A stretch of 36,761 bases of DNA from JBBRNH01 sp038230415 (GTDB lineage: Bacteria > Bacteroidota > Bacteroidia > Cytophagales > Spirosomataceae): assembly GCA_038230415.1 (NCBI GenBank), contig JBBRNH010000056.1:1-36761 (forward strand), in the 5' to 3' direction. Below, piece after piece: positions 15,734 through 23,575 of the stretch (positions within the stretch are counted from its first letter, which is position 1; the number at the start of each line of letters is the position of its first letter). The notes beneath the pieces are model-generated. The model was not told the origin of the DNA and searched no databases. It worked only from the letters and a program-made list of their open reading frames with translations. The translations under genes and the position numbers were made by a program.

Positions 15734-16990
15734 TTAATACTCAACCCGGAACCGGCTCAAATCGGGCTTATTCGTCCGCTTCCGCTTGGTTTCGTAATCG
15801 TAAATGATGCGGCCCAGGTTACCCAGAAACGGAAAACCTACGCGGTCATAATCGTATTTATCGTCGTTGAAGACCCCGTCTTGATTGCAATAAACCACCG
15901 CCGAGAGCATAAACTCAATGCCCCGGTCAAAATCAACCACGTAGGCGTTATCAATCAAATAACCGTACGCATCGCCCACTTTGTTGAAGATTCTGACGCT
16001 TTTGGGGAACGTCCATTTCCGGTCTCCGGCCAGCAAAAACTTGCAGTACGCATTGTGGTAGGTCGAATCATAAGCCGGGTAGCGGCTTTCGGGCGGAAAC
16101 ATACTCATGTACCGATACACAAATCGGTAGTTATCAGGGCTTAAATCAAAGCGTTGTTTTGGCGAAACGGCATCCGGGAAAAGCACTGCCCGGAGCATTT
16201 GCTGCTGGTCTTCGAGGGCAAAATAGTTTTTTGCCGTGAAATCGAACGGCTGTTTCACTAATGAATCTTTGCCGTTTTTGGCGGTCGTCATGTAGCCAAC
16301 ACCCCGCTTGATGGTTGTCAGTGATTGCGGTGTGGTGGCGCAGGTTTGACCTGGAAACGCCCGAACCGTGTCACTTTTTATGAACCGCACCGGGTTGGTC
16401 AGTCGGTTTTGTTCTACGGAAAGTGGCAAAGACAACCGATGCACAATCCGCAAATCTTTATAGCCTTTAGCGTAGAGTTTCTGATTGACATCACACTGCC
16501 CGATAAACTCATAGAGTCGGTTATAGGCATCGTTATCGCTGACTAACAGAATCTTACGGATGTATTGCGCCACCGATGGCAGGCCGTTTTGAGCCGACGC
16601 ATCGCGCCGTACATTAGTTTGCCCCGATGCCGCCGAATCAGTCAGCATCGTGGTTTCAGGGCTGATTTTCAGACTGTTGAGTTTTTCTAAAGCCAGCAGC
16701 ACTGCCGGAAACTTGACGGTACTGGCCGGGTAGAAATACCGATTTTTGTCGAGCCGGTAGCGGTATGATTTAAACGAAGGCCGGTTTTGCTCGTCGCGGT
16801 TGATTTGGGTATATAAAATCTGCACGTCGTATTTGGCCGGGTCGCGCATGACTTCGTCGAAGAGTTCGGGGCTTTTCTGGAGGAGATTGGTCAGGAACTT
16901 ATCGGTTTTGGGCTGGGCGAAAGAAGGTTTAAACGCAGAGAGCGCGGAGATTACGCAGAGTGCGCAGAGTGCGCAGAGTTTTTTAAGCAT
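15734..16990 (-). CDS. Class A beta-lactamase-like serine hydrolase with a repeat-derived signal peptide
   Basis: 418 aa, longer than classical class A enzymes (about 290). Catalytic motifs are present: SxxK as S90-T-V-K93 (YPASTVKFPAVL), SDN at 151-153 (LLVSDNDAYNRLYEF), and a KTG-equivalent KVG at 337-339. The fold therefore fits penicillin-binding hydrolases; antibiotic resistance is not proven. Start ATG 16990 is preferred over 17089 because it gives a signal peptide ending SFA before QPKTDK. Residues 5-21 of that signal (LCALCALCVISALSAFK) are encoded by one arm of a long inverted repeat (16927-16970), explaining the odd Cys-Ala-Leu repeats. The aminotransferase upstream ends 73 bp away on the same strand. 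The blaI/blaR-like pair is 13 kb away, so a regulatory link is open. Confidence 0.88.
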   Translation of the reverse strand: MLKKLCALCALCVISALSAFKPSFAQPKTDKFLTNLLQKSPELFDEVMRDPAKYDVQILYTQINRDEQNRPSFKSYRYRLDKNRYFYPASTVKFPAVLLALEKLNSLKISPETTMLTDSAASGQTNVRRDASAQNGLPSVAQYIRKILLVSDNDAYNRLYEFIGQCDVNQKLYAKGYKDLRIVHRLSLPLSVEQNRLTNPVRFIKSDTVRAFPGQTCATTPQSLTTIKRGVGYMTTAKNGKDSLVKQPFDFTAKNYFALEDQQQMLRAVLFPDAVSPKQRFDLSPDNYRFVYRYMSMFPPESRYPAYDSTYHNAYCKFLLAGDRKWTFPKSVRIFNKVGDAYGYLIDNAYVVDFDRGIEFMLSAVVYCNQDGVFNDDKYDYDRVGFPFLGNLGRIIYDYETKRKRTNKPDLSRFRVEY

Positions 16991-17070
16991 TGTAAAAACT
17001 TTTTTTCTATACAAAAACAGTAGCGACTCCGCGTCCTCCGCGTAATCTCTGCGCTCTCTGCGTTTAAACC
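16927..17070. repeat. 44-bp imperfect inverted repeat spanning a stop codon and a signal peptide
   Basis: The left arm 16927-16970 begins GGTTTAAACGCAGAGAGCGC; the right arm 17027-17070 is its reverse complement, identical for 20 bp and then with about five mismatches over the remaining 24. The left arm ends in tandem GCGCAGAGT units. The 56-nt loop contains the serine hydrolase ATG (16990). The right arm supplies the TAA of the aminotransferase gene. It resembles CGCAGAG-type repeats seen in many bacterial genomes, from memory. Confidence 0.85.
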
Positions 17071-18125
17071 TTGTTCTTAAATTTTTCATTAATACAATCG
17101 GCTAAATAGTGAATGTCTTTTTCTTCGTGAAACGCGCTGATAATGATCCGGGTGGTGGGTTTATCGGCGGCAGTTGGGTAAGCGAATGAATAGATAAAAA
17201 TCTGATTGTCAAGCAAAAACGGGTATAAATCGTCTCGCTCGGTATAAAAAACCGGATAGCCGGGTTCGTGTCTAAACAATCCGGTGGGTAGCAGCGTGGC
17301 TTCAGCCAGCGCAACCCGGTCGGTCAGCGTTTGTCGGGCTTGACGGTATAATTCTCCTGCCCGGCAAAATGCCGCCAGATACGCCGGTGGCATGGGTGAA
17401 CAACCGCCAAAGAACGCCGTTTTTCGGATGCCTGCCAACGTCTCCGCGTCCGAAAAAATTACCCCGCCGGGCATTCCCATCGCCTTTGCCAGAGAAGCCG
17501 TTACAATCAGCCGAACGTTGGGGTGATGCGGAATCTGCGGCCAGATACCGCGCCCGCCATTGAGCAAACCCAACCCGTGCGAATCGTCAACAACCAGCGT
17601 AATGGGCTGACCAACAGGCAAATCATGCACCCAATCGAAGCTAAAATAGGCAGAATAACCAGGGTTTAAGGCGTTGGTCAGGATGACAACGGGCCGCGCC
17701 GGGCCGGAAGTCAAACCCGCGCTCCATTCGTCAAATAACTGGCCTGGCAACCCCGTTTCGGCTTCGCGCCAGAGAGCCGGGTGTGCGCCGGGGCCATACA
17801 CAAATTCGGCTCCGGTTCGGTACGATTCATGAGCCAGATACCGTATCACAACCTGCCCGGCCAACACACCTGACGAGACCGTGAGCGCAGCCGGGGCGGT
17901 GGCAAAGCGGGCAAGTTTTGTTTCGGCTTCTTCATAGATACCCAATTGCAAATTGCCATTGCGCGACACGCCGAAAACGGTTCCATAATCAGCCATCGCG
18001 TCTGTTACATATCGCTGAAAATCAGCGTTCTGGGCCATGCCGAGGTATGATGTTCCCGAAAAAAAGAGGTACTCCTGCCCGGCATGGCGGATGGTTCGGT
18101 TGGGAAGGTGAAAAATGAGATGCAT
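17064..18125 (-). CDS. PLP-dependent alpha-oxoamine synthase-like aminotransferase
   Basis: 353 aa, class I/II aminotransferase fold, closest in motifs to 8-amino-7-oxononanoate / 2-amino-3-ketobutyrate synthases, which condense an amino acid with an acyl-CoA. Start ATG 18125 (MHLIFHLPNRTIRHAGQEYLFF); the long upstream extension has no family resemblance. FFSGTSYLGM and YGTVFGVSRNGN match the family's N-terminal region. VVDDSHGLG (D180, D181 and H183) is the cofactor-stacking segment, and TASLAKAMGMPGG contains the likely Schiff-base Lys214. It is slightly short of the usual ~390-400 aa. No bio genes are adjacent, so biotin synthesis is not supported. Its TAA falls within the inverted repeat. 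Confidence 0.85.
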   Translation of the reverse strand: MHLIFHLPNRTIRHAGQEYLFFSGTSYLGMAQNADFQRYVTDAMADYGTVFGVSRNGNLQLGIYEEAETKLARFATAPAALTVSSGVLAGQVVIRYLAHESYRTGAEFVYGPGAHPALWREAETGLPGQLFDEWSAGLTSGPARPVVILTNALNPGYSAYFSFDWVHDLPVGQPITLVVDDSHGLGLLNGGRGIWPQIPHHPNVRLIVTASLAKAMGMPGGVIFSDAETLAGIRKTAFFGGCSPMPPAYLAAFCRAGELYRQARQTLTDRVALAEATLLPTGLFRHEPGYPVFYTERDDLYPFLLDNQIFIYSFAYPTAADKPTTRIIISAFHEEKDIHYLADCINEKFKNKV

Positions 18126-18131
18126 CGTGCG

Positions 18132-18139
18132 TAAAAGTA
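18132..18139 (-). promoter_or_regulatory. Near-consensus -7 box TACTTTTA before the aminotransferase
   Basis: Seven of eight positions match TAnnTTTG on the minus strand, six bases before the ATG at 18125. It faces a second box for the divergent gene only 11 bp away. Confidence 0.4.
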
Positions 18140-18150
18140 CATTCAGGACG

Positions 18151-18158
18151 GATATTTG
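18151..18158 (+). promoter_or_regulatory. Near-consensus -7 box GATATTTG before the GlmU-like gene
   Basis: Seven of eight positions match TAnnTTTG; the ATG at 18163 begins four bases downstream, the same arrangement as at 3853-3865. It suggests a leaderless mRNA. Confidence 0.4.
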
Positions 18159-18162
18159 CGCT

Positions 18163-19344
18163 ATGAACCTGATTTTGTTCGATGACCCTGCCATCCGGCT
18201 CAACCTATTGCCACTCACGCTTACCCGCCCCGTGGCCGATCTGCGCGTTGGAATCCTGACCATTGCCGAAAAATGGCAACGCCGACTCATGCCGGGCGAT
18301 ACCGAAACTCCCGTTTCATTTCTGACCGAACCGTATTTGCAAACTGTGTTTCCGGCGGTGTTTAGTGCGGATAATCTGTACATCAACGGAGCCGTTTGCC
18401 CGACCGACGCGCTGGTTGAGGCCGTTCAGCAATTGGCAGTCGGCGAGACAGTAGCGGTTGATAATCTGCTTATTGCGTGTCGAGCGGTGGAACCATTTAG
18501 TACGGTTTCGGAATTACTGACCAGCAAAATGCCTACATCATTTCCTCAACCCATCACCGTAATCCGCCACCTCTGGGACATTTTCGCCGAAAACCCCGCG
18601 CAAATCCGGGCTGATTTCGCCTTGCTCACCGCCGGGCGCACGTCTGCACCCATCACCGACCCGCACACCCGCTGCTACGCCCCCGACCAGATTTTTCTGG
18701 AACCGGGAGCCACCACACGAGCCGCTATCCTGAATGCCGAAGCCGGGCCGATTTACCTCGGCAAAAACGCCAAAGTCTCCGAAGGGGCGATTATTATGGG
18801 GCCATTCGCACTCGGCGACGGGGCTGAGGTGGCTTTTGGTGGTAAAATCAGGGGTGGCACCACCATCGGGCCGGGCAGTAAAGTGGGCGGTGAGGTGAAC
18901 AATGCCGTTATCTGGGGCAACAGCAACAAAGGCCACGACGGTTACTTAGGCAACGCCGTGATTGGTGAGTGGTGCAACCTCGGCGCAAACGTGAACAACT
19001 CAAACCTCAAAAATGATTACTCAACCGTGAAAATCCACAGCTACGCCACCGGGCAGCTCGAAGACACCGGGCGGCAATTTTGCGGTCTTGTCATGGGCGA
19101 CTATACCAAAGCCGGCATCAGCACCATGTTCAACACGGGTACGGTTGTTGGCGTGAGCTGCAACGTGTTCGGCGGTGGGTTTCAGCCCAAACACATCCCG
19201 TCGTTTTCGTGGGGCGGAGGGGCTGAGGGCTTCGTGCCGTATCGGTTTGGGAAAGCCGTGCAGGTGATTCAGGAAACAATGGCCCGGCGGGGGAAAGAAT
19301 TTGCGGGAGAGGCTATTTTGGAATGGATAATGAATAATGGATGA
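18163..19344 (+). CDS. GlmU-like putative sugar nucleotidyltransferase / hexapeptide-repeat protein
   Basis: 393 aa. The N-terminal half (MNLILFDDPAIRLNLLPLTLTRPVADLR, about 1-190) matches the GlmU-family N-terminal domain found in Bacteroidota. The C-terminal half is a left-handed beta-helix of hexapeptide repeats (about 200-360; IYLGKNAKVSEGAIIMGPFA, IGPGSKVGGEVNNAVIWGNS, VIGEWCNLGANVNNSNL). It is usually annotated as GlmU family or glucose-1-phosphate thymidylyltransferase. The canonical pyrophosphorylase loop (LAAGxGTRM) is absent, so the precise nucleotidyl- or acyltransferase reaction is uncertain. It lies divergent from the aminotransferase with 37 bp between starts, both with -7 boxes. 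Confidence 0.85.
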   Translation: MNLILFDDPAIRLNLLPLTLTRPVADLRVGILTIAEKWQRRLMPGDTETPVSFLTEPYLQTVFPAVFSADNLYINGAVCPTDALVEAVQQLAVGETVAVDNLLIACRAVEPFSTVSELLTSKMPTSFPQPITVIRHLWDIFAENPAQIRADFALLTAGRTSAPITDPHTRCYAPDQIFLEPGATTRAAILNAEAGPIYLGKNAKVSEGAIIMGPFALGDGAEVAFGGKIRGGTTIGPGSKVGGEVNNAVIWGNSNKGHDGYLGNAVIGEWCNLGANVNNSNLKNDYSTVKIHSYATGQLEDTGRQFCGLVMGDYTKAGISTMFNTGTVVGVSCNVFGGGFQPKHIPSFSWGGGAEGFVPYRFGKAVQVIQETMARRGKEFAGEAILEWIMNNG

Positions 19345-19353
19345 TTGTTCTGC

Positions 19354-19424
19354 CCTCGGCCCGTGTCTTCACAGGTCGCCTGACTGGTCTCGCCCACTGC
19401 GGCCCGTGAAGACACGGGCCGAGG
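19354..19424. repeat. Double-hairpin element, intergenic relative of the purM insert
   Basis: Perfect 19-bp outer arms, CCTCGGCCCGTGTCTTCAC (19354-19372) and its reverse complement (19406-19424). Each side can fold as a 22-nt hairpin: 19357-19378 with loop TCTT and 19400-19421 with loop AAGA, 21-nt spacer. Architecture and core GTGTCTTCAC match the 64-bp element inside purM. It may also end transcription of the GlmU-like gene. Confidence 0.8.
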
Positions 19425-19452
19425 ATTAGAGTTTTCAAAAAATACTGTCTTG

Positions 19453-19494
19453 CGAGACTAAGGCCTCGTTTTGCGTCAAGACTAAGGTCTTGAC
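19453..19494. repeat. Two adjacent TAAG-loop hairpins upstream of holB
   Basis: 19453-19468 (CGAGAC-TAAG-GCCTCG, one mismatch) and 19475-19494 (GTCAAGAC-TAAG-GTCTTGAC, perfect) look like two diverged copies of one unit, 26 bp before the holB start. They could act as a terminator or belong to another small repeat family. Confidence 0.6.
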
Positions 19495-19520
19495 ACCACC
19501 TGCCATCAACCACTCAAAAA

Positions 19521-20666
19521 ATGACTTTCTCCGACATTATCGGCCATGACGACACTAAGAAAACCCTCGTCCGGGCCGTGCAAACCAATCACCTCGCCCA
19601 CGCCTTGCTCTTCGACGGGCAGGCGGGGTCGGCTAACCTCGCGCTGGCATTGGCGTTGGCACAATACGTGAACTGCGAAAATCAGGGTGCGGGCATTGGG
19701 GGCGTGGCCGATGCCTGCGGGCAGTGCGCGTCGTGCCAGAAAACCCAGAAACTCGTGCATCCCGATCTGCATTTGGTGTTTCCGGTGGCAAACATGGCCG
19801 GGCGCGGCAAAACCAGCGAGGCCTTCCTGACCGACTGGCGCAAGTTCATCATCGAGCATCCATACCGCACGTTGTCTGACTGGCTCGGTGCCGCCGATGC
19901 CGAAACCAAACAGGGCAACATCAACGTCGAGGAAGCCCGGAATATCCTGCAAAAACTGTCGCTGAAGGCCTACGAAGGCCGCTACAAGATTATGCTCGTT
20001 TGGTTGCCGGAGCTGATGAACACGCCCGCAGCCAATGCGTTGCTAAAGGTTTTGGAGGAGCCGCCCGCCCAAACACTGTTTTTGTTAGTGACCAATCAGC
20101 CCGACAAACTCCTGATTACCATACTCTCGCGAACGCAGCGGGTGGCCGTGCGGAATTTTACGGATGAAGAAATAGCCACCCACCTGCGCCAGTTTCTGAA
20201 TATGGACGAGACCACCGCCCGACGCACGGCCTACTTAGCCAACGGCGATTTATCGGTAGCCTGGAACTTAGCCCACGTTGAGACCAACACTGCCGATGGC
20301 CCAACACACTACGCCTGGTTTGCCGACTGGATGCGCGACTGCTACCGGCAGGACCTGACCAAATTAGTTAAACACGCCGATCAGTTTGATGGCTTCAGCC
20401 GCGACCGGCAAAAGAATCTGCTTGAATACAGCATTCGGCTTTGCCGCTCCCTGTTTCTGTGGCAGCAGGGAGCCGCGCAACTCCTGCGCCTGCCCGACGA
20501 TGAACTGACGTTCGTGAAAAACTTTGCCAAAATCCTGACCACCGCCCATATAGAACGCATGGTTGCCGACCTCAACGAAGCCACGTACCACCTCGAACGC
20601 AATGCCCGCGCCAAGATGGTTTTGCTGGATATGTCCTTGACCTTCACGCGGTTGATTCGGACGTAG
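19521..20666 (+). CDS. holB: DNA polymerase III delta-prime subunit
   Basis: 381 aa clamp-loader subunit, AAA+ fold. It begins MTFSDIIGHDDTKKTLVRAV, followed by HALLFDGQAGSANLALALALAQ: the Walker A is degenerate (GQAGSAN, no Lys), as expected for the non-ATP-binding delta-prime. The zinc-binding module is visible (YVNCENQG, then ACGQCASC). INVEEARNILQKLSLKAYEG and PAANALLKVLEEPPAQT, with ILSRTQRV, complete the family signature. The region after ~220 is the less conserved collar domain. It stands alone, flanked upstream by palindromic repeats. Confidence 0.93.
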   Translation: MTFSDIIGHDDTKKTLVRAVQTNHLAHALLFDGQAGSANLALALALAQYVNCENQGAGIGGVADACGQCASCQKTQKLVHPDLHLVFPVANMAGRGKTSEAFLTDWRKFIIEHPYRTLSDWLGAADAETKQGNINVEEARNILQKLSLKAYEGRYKIMLVWLPELMNTPAANALLKVLEEPPAQTLFLLVTNQPDKLLITILSRTQRVAVRNFTDEEIATHLRQFLNMDETTARRTAYLANGDLSVAWNLAHVETNTADGPTHYAWFADWMRDCYRQDLTKLVKHADQFDGFSRDRQKNLLEYSIRLCRSLFLWQQGAAQLLRLPDDELTFVKNFAKILTTAHIERMVADLNEATYHLERNARAKMVLLDMSLTFTRLIRT

Positions 20667-20821
20667 TACCCCACTCCCACCTCTCCCCGAATTTTGAGTT
20701 AACTGACCTGAACTTTGAGATTAGGGCACGGGGAAACTCTGCACAAGACCCGCGTTTTGCAGACCCGGCTGCTACGGAAACGCATGGCCCGCTTCCTCAA
20801 AAAGCGCAACCCTTTCTGCCC

Positions 20822-20840
20822 GTACAGGTTTTGCCTGTAC
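20822..20840. repeat. Small palindrome GTACAGG/CCTGTAC
   Basis: Perfect 7-bp arms around TTTTG, 15 bp before the start of the acidic protein gene. It could be an operator or another hairpin repeat; no second copy was found in the window. Confidence 0.45.
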
Positions 20841-20855
20841 TATATACAGAACACT

Positions 20856-21332
20856 ATGGAAAATCAGGAAGAAGACCGCATTGCCGATAATAAACACCAG
20901 GACATCCTCGAAAACTCGGCCAACGGCTTAGACAGCACAACGGTTGTGGGCGGGCAGGATGGCCGCAACATCCGGGGCATCGGCAGTTCGGACATGGACA
21001 GCCAAAATGGAATACTGCGGATGGGCGATCAGGACAGCAGCACGATGGAAGTGACCGAGGCAGGATTAGAAAGCGCGGTGGCAAGTACGGCTAAAACCGA
21101 CACAGCGAGCGTGGCCGTAACCACCAGTGGGCCAGACGATTATGGGTCGGCTGCTGTGGTGGGCGTGCCAAATGCCCAACGAGCCGCTAAGGAGCATACC
21201 GATGAAAAACCAGTGGAAAGCCCCGACGAAACCGGCAATGAAGACCCCGACGCAAACGAGCCGACGCAGGAACAAGAAGAAGCCGAAATCGCCCAAACCG
21301 GCACGTCAATTGACCATAAACCAACTTATTGA
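20856..21332 (+). CDS. Small acidic protein of unknown function
   Basis: 158 aa from ATG 20856 (MENQEEDRIADNKHQDILEN); the longer upstream frame is Arg/Lys/Leu-rich and unlike the rest. The protein is rich in D, E, T, S, G and A with few hydrophobic residues, no signal peptide or membrane helix, and is probably disordered throughout. The last third is strongly acidic (DEKPVESPDETGNEDPDANE). No domain is recognised. It is convergent with the lipid kinase gene, the stops 11 bp apart. Composition and an open frame of this length support a real gene, but not strongly. Confidence 0.55.
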   Translation: MENQEEDRIADNKHQDILENSANGLDSTTVVGGQDGRNIRGIGSSDMDSQNGILRMGDQDSSTMEVTEAGLESAVASTAKTDTASVAVTTSGPDDYGSAAVVGVPNAQRAAKEHTDEKPVESPDETGNEDPDANEPTQEQEEAEIAQTGTSIDHKPTY

Positions 21333-21343
21333 ATCAGCCCCAA

Positions 21344-22210
21344 TCAGGGTGTCATCACCCGCAACGCGCCCGGCTCAATCCGGGCCGTTATCTCCCGAAT
21401 ACGGCCCCGGTACTCGCCGTCTATCTGAAAGTACGCCTTCTTTTTGGTGCGGATTGTGATCTGTTTCACTTGAATAACCTCGATCCGGCGTTTGTCGAAA
21501 GGCTGGTATCGCCAGAATAGTTTCAGGAACTCCCAGAACGAAAGCGTCCTGAGGATAACCACCTCAAACAGGCCATCCGATAAATTGCCATCGGGATTTA
21601 TAACCGCTCCCGTACCGTACATCCGGGCGTTTGCCAAAACAACCATGTAGGCCGTCCGAACGTGATGGCCGGTGGTGGTTTCTAATGCCAATCGGAGCAG
21701 TTTGCGCTGCTCCAGCGTTCGCAGTACGGCGCGGAGATAGCCGATTTTACCCCGCCAATTATTTTCGGCGTAGTGTTTTACTAATTGCGCGTTTAGCCCA
21801 ATATCACTCAGGTGCAGGCATAACTCGCTGTTGTTGATAATGATAACATCAGTCGGTTTTGATTCTCCGTTCACAATCACGTTCAGGCGGTCGGTTGTGG
21901 ATTCGGGCAGGCCGAGTTCTTTTGCCATACCATTGGCCGAACCAGCCGGTAAAATGCCCAGCGTCATTGTGGAGTTGAGCAGTTCTTCGGCCACGATTTT
22001 GATGGTGCCATCGCCCCCAACGGCCACCACCCGGTCGGGTTTGTAGTCGGCGATATGCGCCCGAATCAGCGCGTTGTCGTCCTTGCCGTCGAGGTGAAAA
22101 AGCCGGGCTTCGTGGGGGCCGCTGGCGAAATAATCGCGGATGGTAGCTTCGAGTTCGGCTTTGTCGGTGCCGCCCGAAACGGGATTGATGGCAAATAAAA
22201 TTCGCAACAT
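21344..22210 (-). CDS. Diacylglycerol/lipid kinase (DagK/YegS type)
   Basis: 288 aa lipid kinase of the diacylglycerol-kinase catalytic family, transferring ATP phosphate to diacylglycerol or a related lipid. Start ATG 22210 (MLRILFAINPVSGG) puts the conserved INPxSGG near the N-terminus; ATG 22225 is possible. VVAVGGDGTIKIVAEELL (GGDGT at 65-69) is the nucleotide site and LGILPAGSANGMAKEL is the second loop, with NGMA in place of the usual NDFA. The C-terminal beta-sandwich includes FQIDGEYRG. The adjacent divergent gene encodes an App1-type phosphatase that could catalyse the opposite reaction. Confidence 0.9.
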   Translation of the reverse strand: MLRILFAINPVSGGTDKAELEATIRDYFASGPHEARLFHLDGKDDNALIRAHIADYKPDRVVAVGGDGTIKIVAEELLNSTMTLGILPAGSANGMAKELGLPESTTDRLNVIVNGESKPTDVIIINNSELCLHLSDIGLNAQLVKHYAENNWRGKIGYLRAVLRTLEQRKLLRLALETTTGHHVRTAYMVVLANARMYGTGAVINPDGNLSDGLFEVVILRTLSFWEFLKLFWRYQPFDKRRIEVIQVKQITIRTKKKAYFQIDGEYRGRIREITARIEPGALRVMTP

Positions 22211-22267
22211 AGCGGGCGCTGTCATGTTTAAGAAGGCGTTATAGAAACTACTCGGCGCAACGTATCA

Positions 22268-23299
22268 ATGCCTAAACCCAAAACCGGCTCAACCGGCGGT
22301 CTCTACCGAAAATTCTTATTCTGGCTCCGAATCTCCAACCAATACCGGGTAAAAGTGTATCGTGGTTTTGGGTCGGCCACGTGTCTAAGCACGTCGGGTC
22401 ACGTGCTGAACCTGAGTCCGTTATCGCGCAAACACTACCGCAAAAACATCCTGCTGAATGTATTTGCGGTGTTGCGGCTGTTCTTCGTGCGGCCCGTTTC
22501 AGGCGTAACTGTTCGGCTAAAAGAACAGCCTGAGATAGCGACCCAAACCGATGCCGATGGATTTTTTCGGTTAGACTGGTCGCCCGAATCACCGCTTTCG
22601 GCGGGGTGGCACTCGGTGATGGTCGAATTAATTACCGATAATCAAACCGTGATTACCGAAAGCGAAGGCCGGATTTGTGTACCCGACTCGACCAAATACG
22701 GGTTTATTTCTGACATTGACGACACGTTTCTGATCTCGCACTCGGCCACGATTATGAAGCGGTTGCTGGTACTGCTTACCGAGAACGCCCGTAGCCGACG
22801 ACCCTTTGCCGGTGTTGTGCGGCATTATCAACTCTTAGCCGAAGCCCAGACCGATGAGCGCACGGCCAACCCGTTTTTTTATGTATCGAGCAGCGAATGG
22901 AATCTGTACGACTACATTCTGGAGTTTGCCAATCAACATCAGCTACCCGAAGGCGTGTATCAACTGGCGCAGTTGAAGCGGTTTAGCCAGATTCTTGCCA
23001 CCGGCAAAACCAAACACGCTACTAAACTCGACCGGATTGCCCGCATCCTGACCGCCTTCCCTGACCGGCAGTTTGTGCTTCTCGGCGACGATACCCAGCA
23101 AGACCCGGTGATTTATAGTGAGGTTGTTCGGCATTATCCCGGTCAGATTCGCTGTGTTTATCTCCGCAAGCTGAACCTCAAAAACCGCGAGAACACCCTG
23201 GCCCGGATTGCCGAAATCAATGCCGCCGGGATTGACTGCTGCTATTTTGAACACAGTGCCGAGGCCACCGAACACTCGCGCCAAATCGGACTGATTTAG
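22268..23299 (+). CDS. App1-family phosphatidate phosphatase-like protein
   Basis: 343 aa. The C-terminal half is an App1/DUF2183-type HAD-like catalytic domain: FISDIDDTFLISHSAT with the DxDxT signature at D149-D151-T153, FFYVSSSEWNLYDYI (motif II), and FVLLGDDTQQDPVIY (motif III/IV). The N-terminal part (about 25-140) is a beta-rich domain with VRLKEQPEIATQTDADGFFR. Yeast App1 is a Mg-dependent phosphatidate phosphatase; bacterial relatives are mostly untested. It starts 57 bp from the divergent diacylglycerol kinase, making a kinase/phosphatase pair on a shared intergenic region. Lipid substrate is inference from the family. Confidence 0.88.
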   Translation: MPKPKTGSTGGLYRKFLFWLRISNQYRVKVYRGFGSATCLSTSGHVLNLSPLSRKHYRKNILLNVFAVLRLFFVRPVSGVTVRLKEQPEIATQTDADGFFRLDWSPESPLSAGWHSVMVELITDNQTVITESEGRICVPDSTKYGFISDIDDTFLISHSATIMKRLLVLLTENARSRRPFAGVVRHYQLLAEAQTDERTANPFFYVSSSEWNLYDYILEFANQHQLPEGVYQLAQLKRFSQILATGKTKHATKLDRIARILTAFPDRQFVLLGDDTQQDPVIYSEVVRHYPGQIRCVYLRKLNLKNRENTLARIAEINAAGIDCCYFEHSAEATEHSRQIGLI

Positions 23300-23340
23300 C
23301 AGCCGGTTGAGTTATTGACTGACGTTACGCAATGACCAAA

Positions 23341-23353
23341 ATCCCGTAGGGAT
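23341..23353. repeat. Mini-palindrome ATCCC-GTA-GGGAT
   Basis: Perfect 5-bp arms around GTA. It shares the CC-GTA-GG core with the two arms of the composite element just downstream. Confidence 0.4.
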
Positions 23354-23366
23354 GGCCGACAGTATA

Positions 23367-23508
23367 GCCCCGGATTTCAATCCGGGGTAAAAAAATCGGG
23401 ATAAGCGTAAGTTCCGTAGGAACGACCGATATGTTCTGTGTTATATGAGCCGTTCCTACGGAACTTAGTGGTTATGGTGGCACACTTTACCCCGGATTGA
23501 CATCCGGG
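23367..23508. repeat. Nested composite palindromic element
   Basis: A symmetric 142-bp structure. Outer arms: 23368-23391 (CCCCGGATTTCAATCCGGGG then TAAA) and about 23486-23508, an inverted copy with one mismatch. Inner arms: 23408-23424 (TAAGTTCCGTAGGAACG) and 23451-23467, exact reverse complements. Each outer arm is itself nearly palindromic. It sits between the convergent App1-like and meaB genes. No ORF lies within, so it is non-autonomous. The CCGTAGG motif is reminiscent of repeats common in Cytophagales, from memory. Confidence 0.8.
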
Positions 23509-23575
23509 TGGTCCGGCATTCCGGCTACAACATCGGTCAAGCCTACGGCTTTCTGCAAAATAACCTGCGTAAACA

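Noticed and set aside
15734..16990. Claim that the BlaI/BlaR-like pair controls the beta-lactamase-like gene
   Set aside because: The loci are 13 kb apart and no shared operator could be identified by eye; a link is possible but unsupported.
20667..20855. 189-bp gap checked for a tRNA or small RNA
   Set aside because: No cloverleaf or strong long stem found apart from the 7-bp GTACAGG palindrome.
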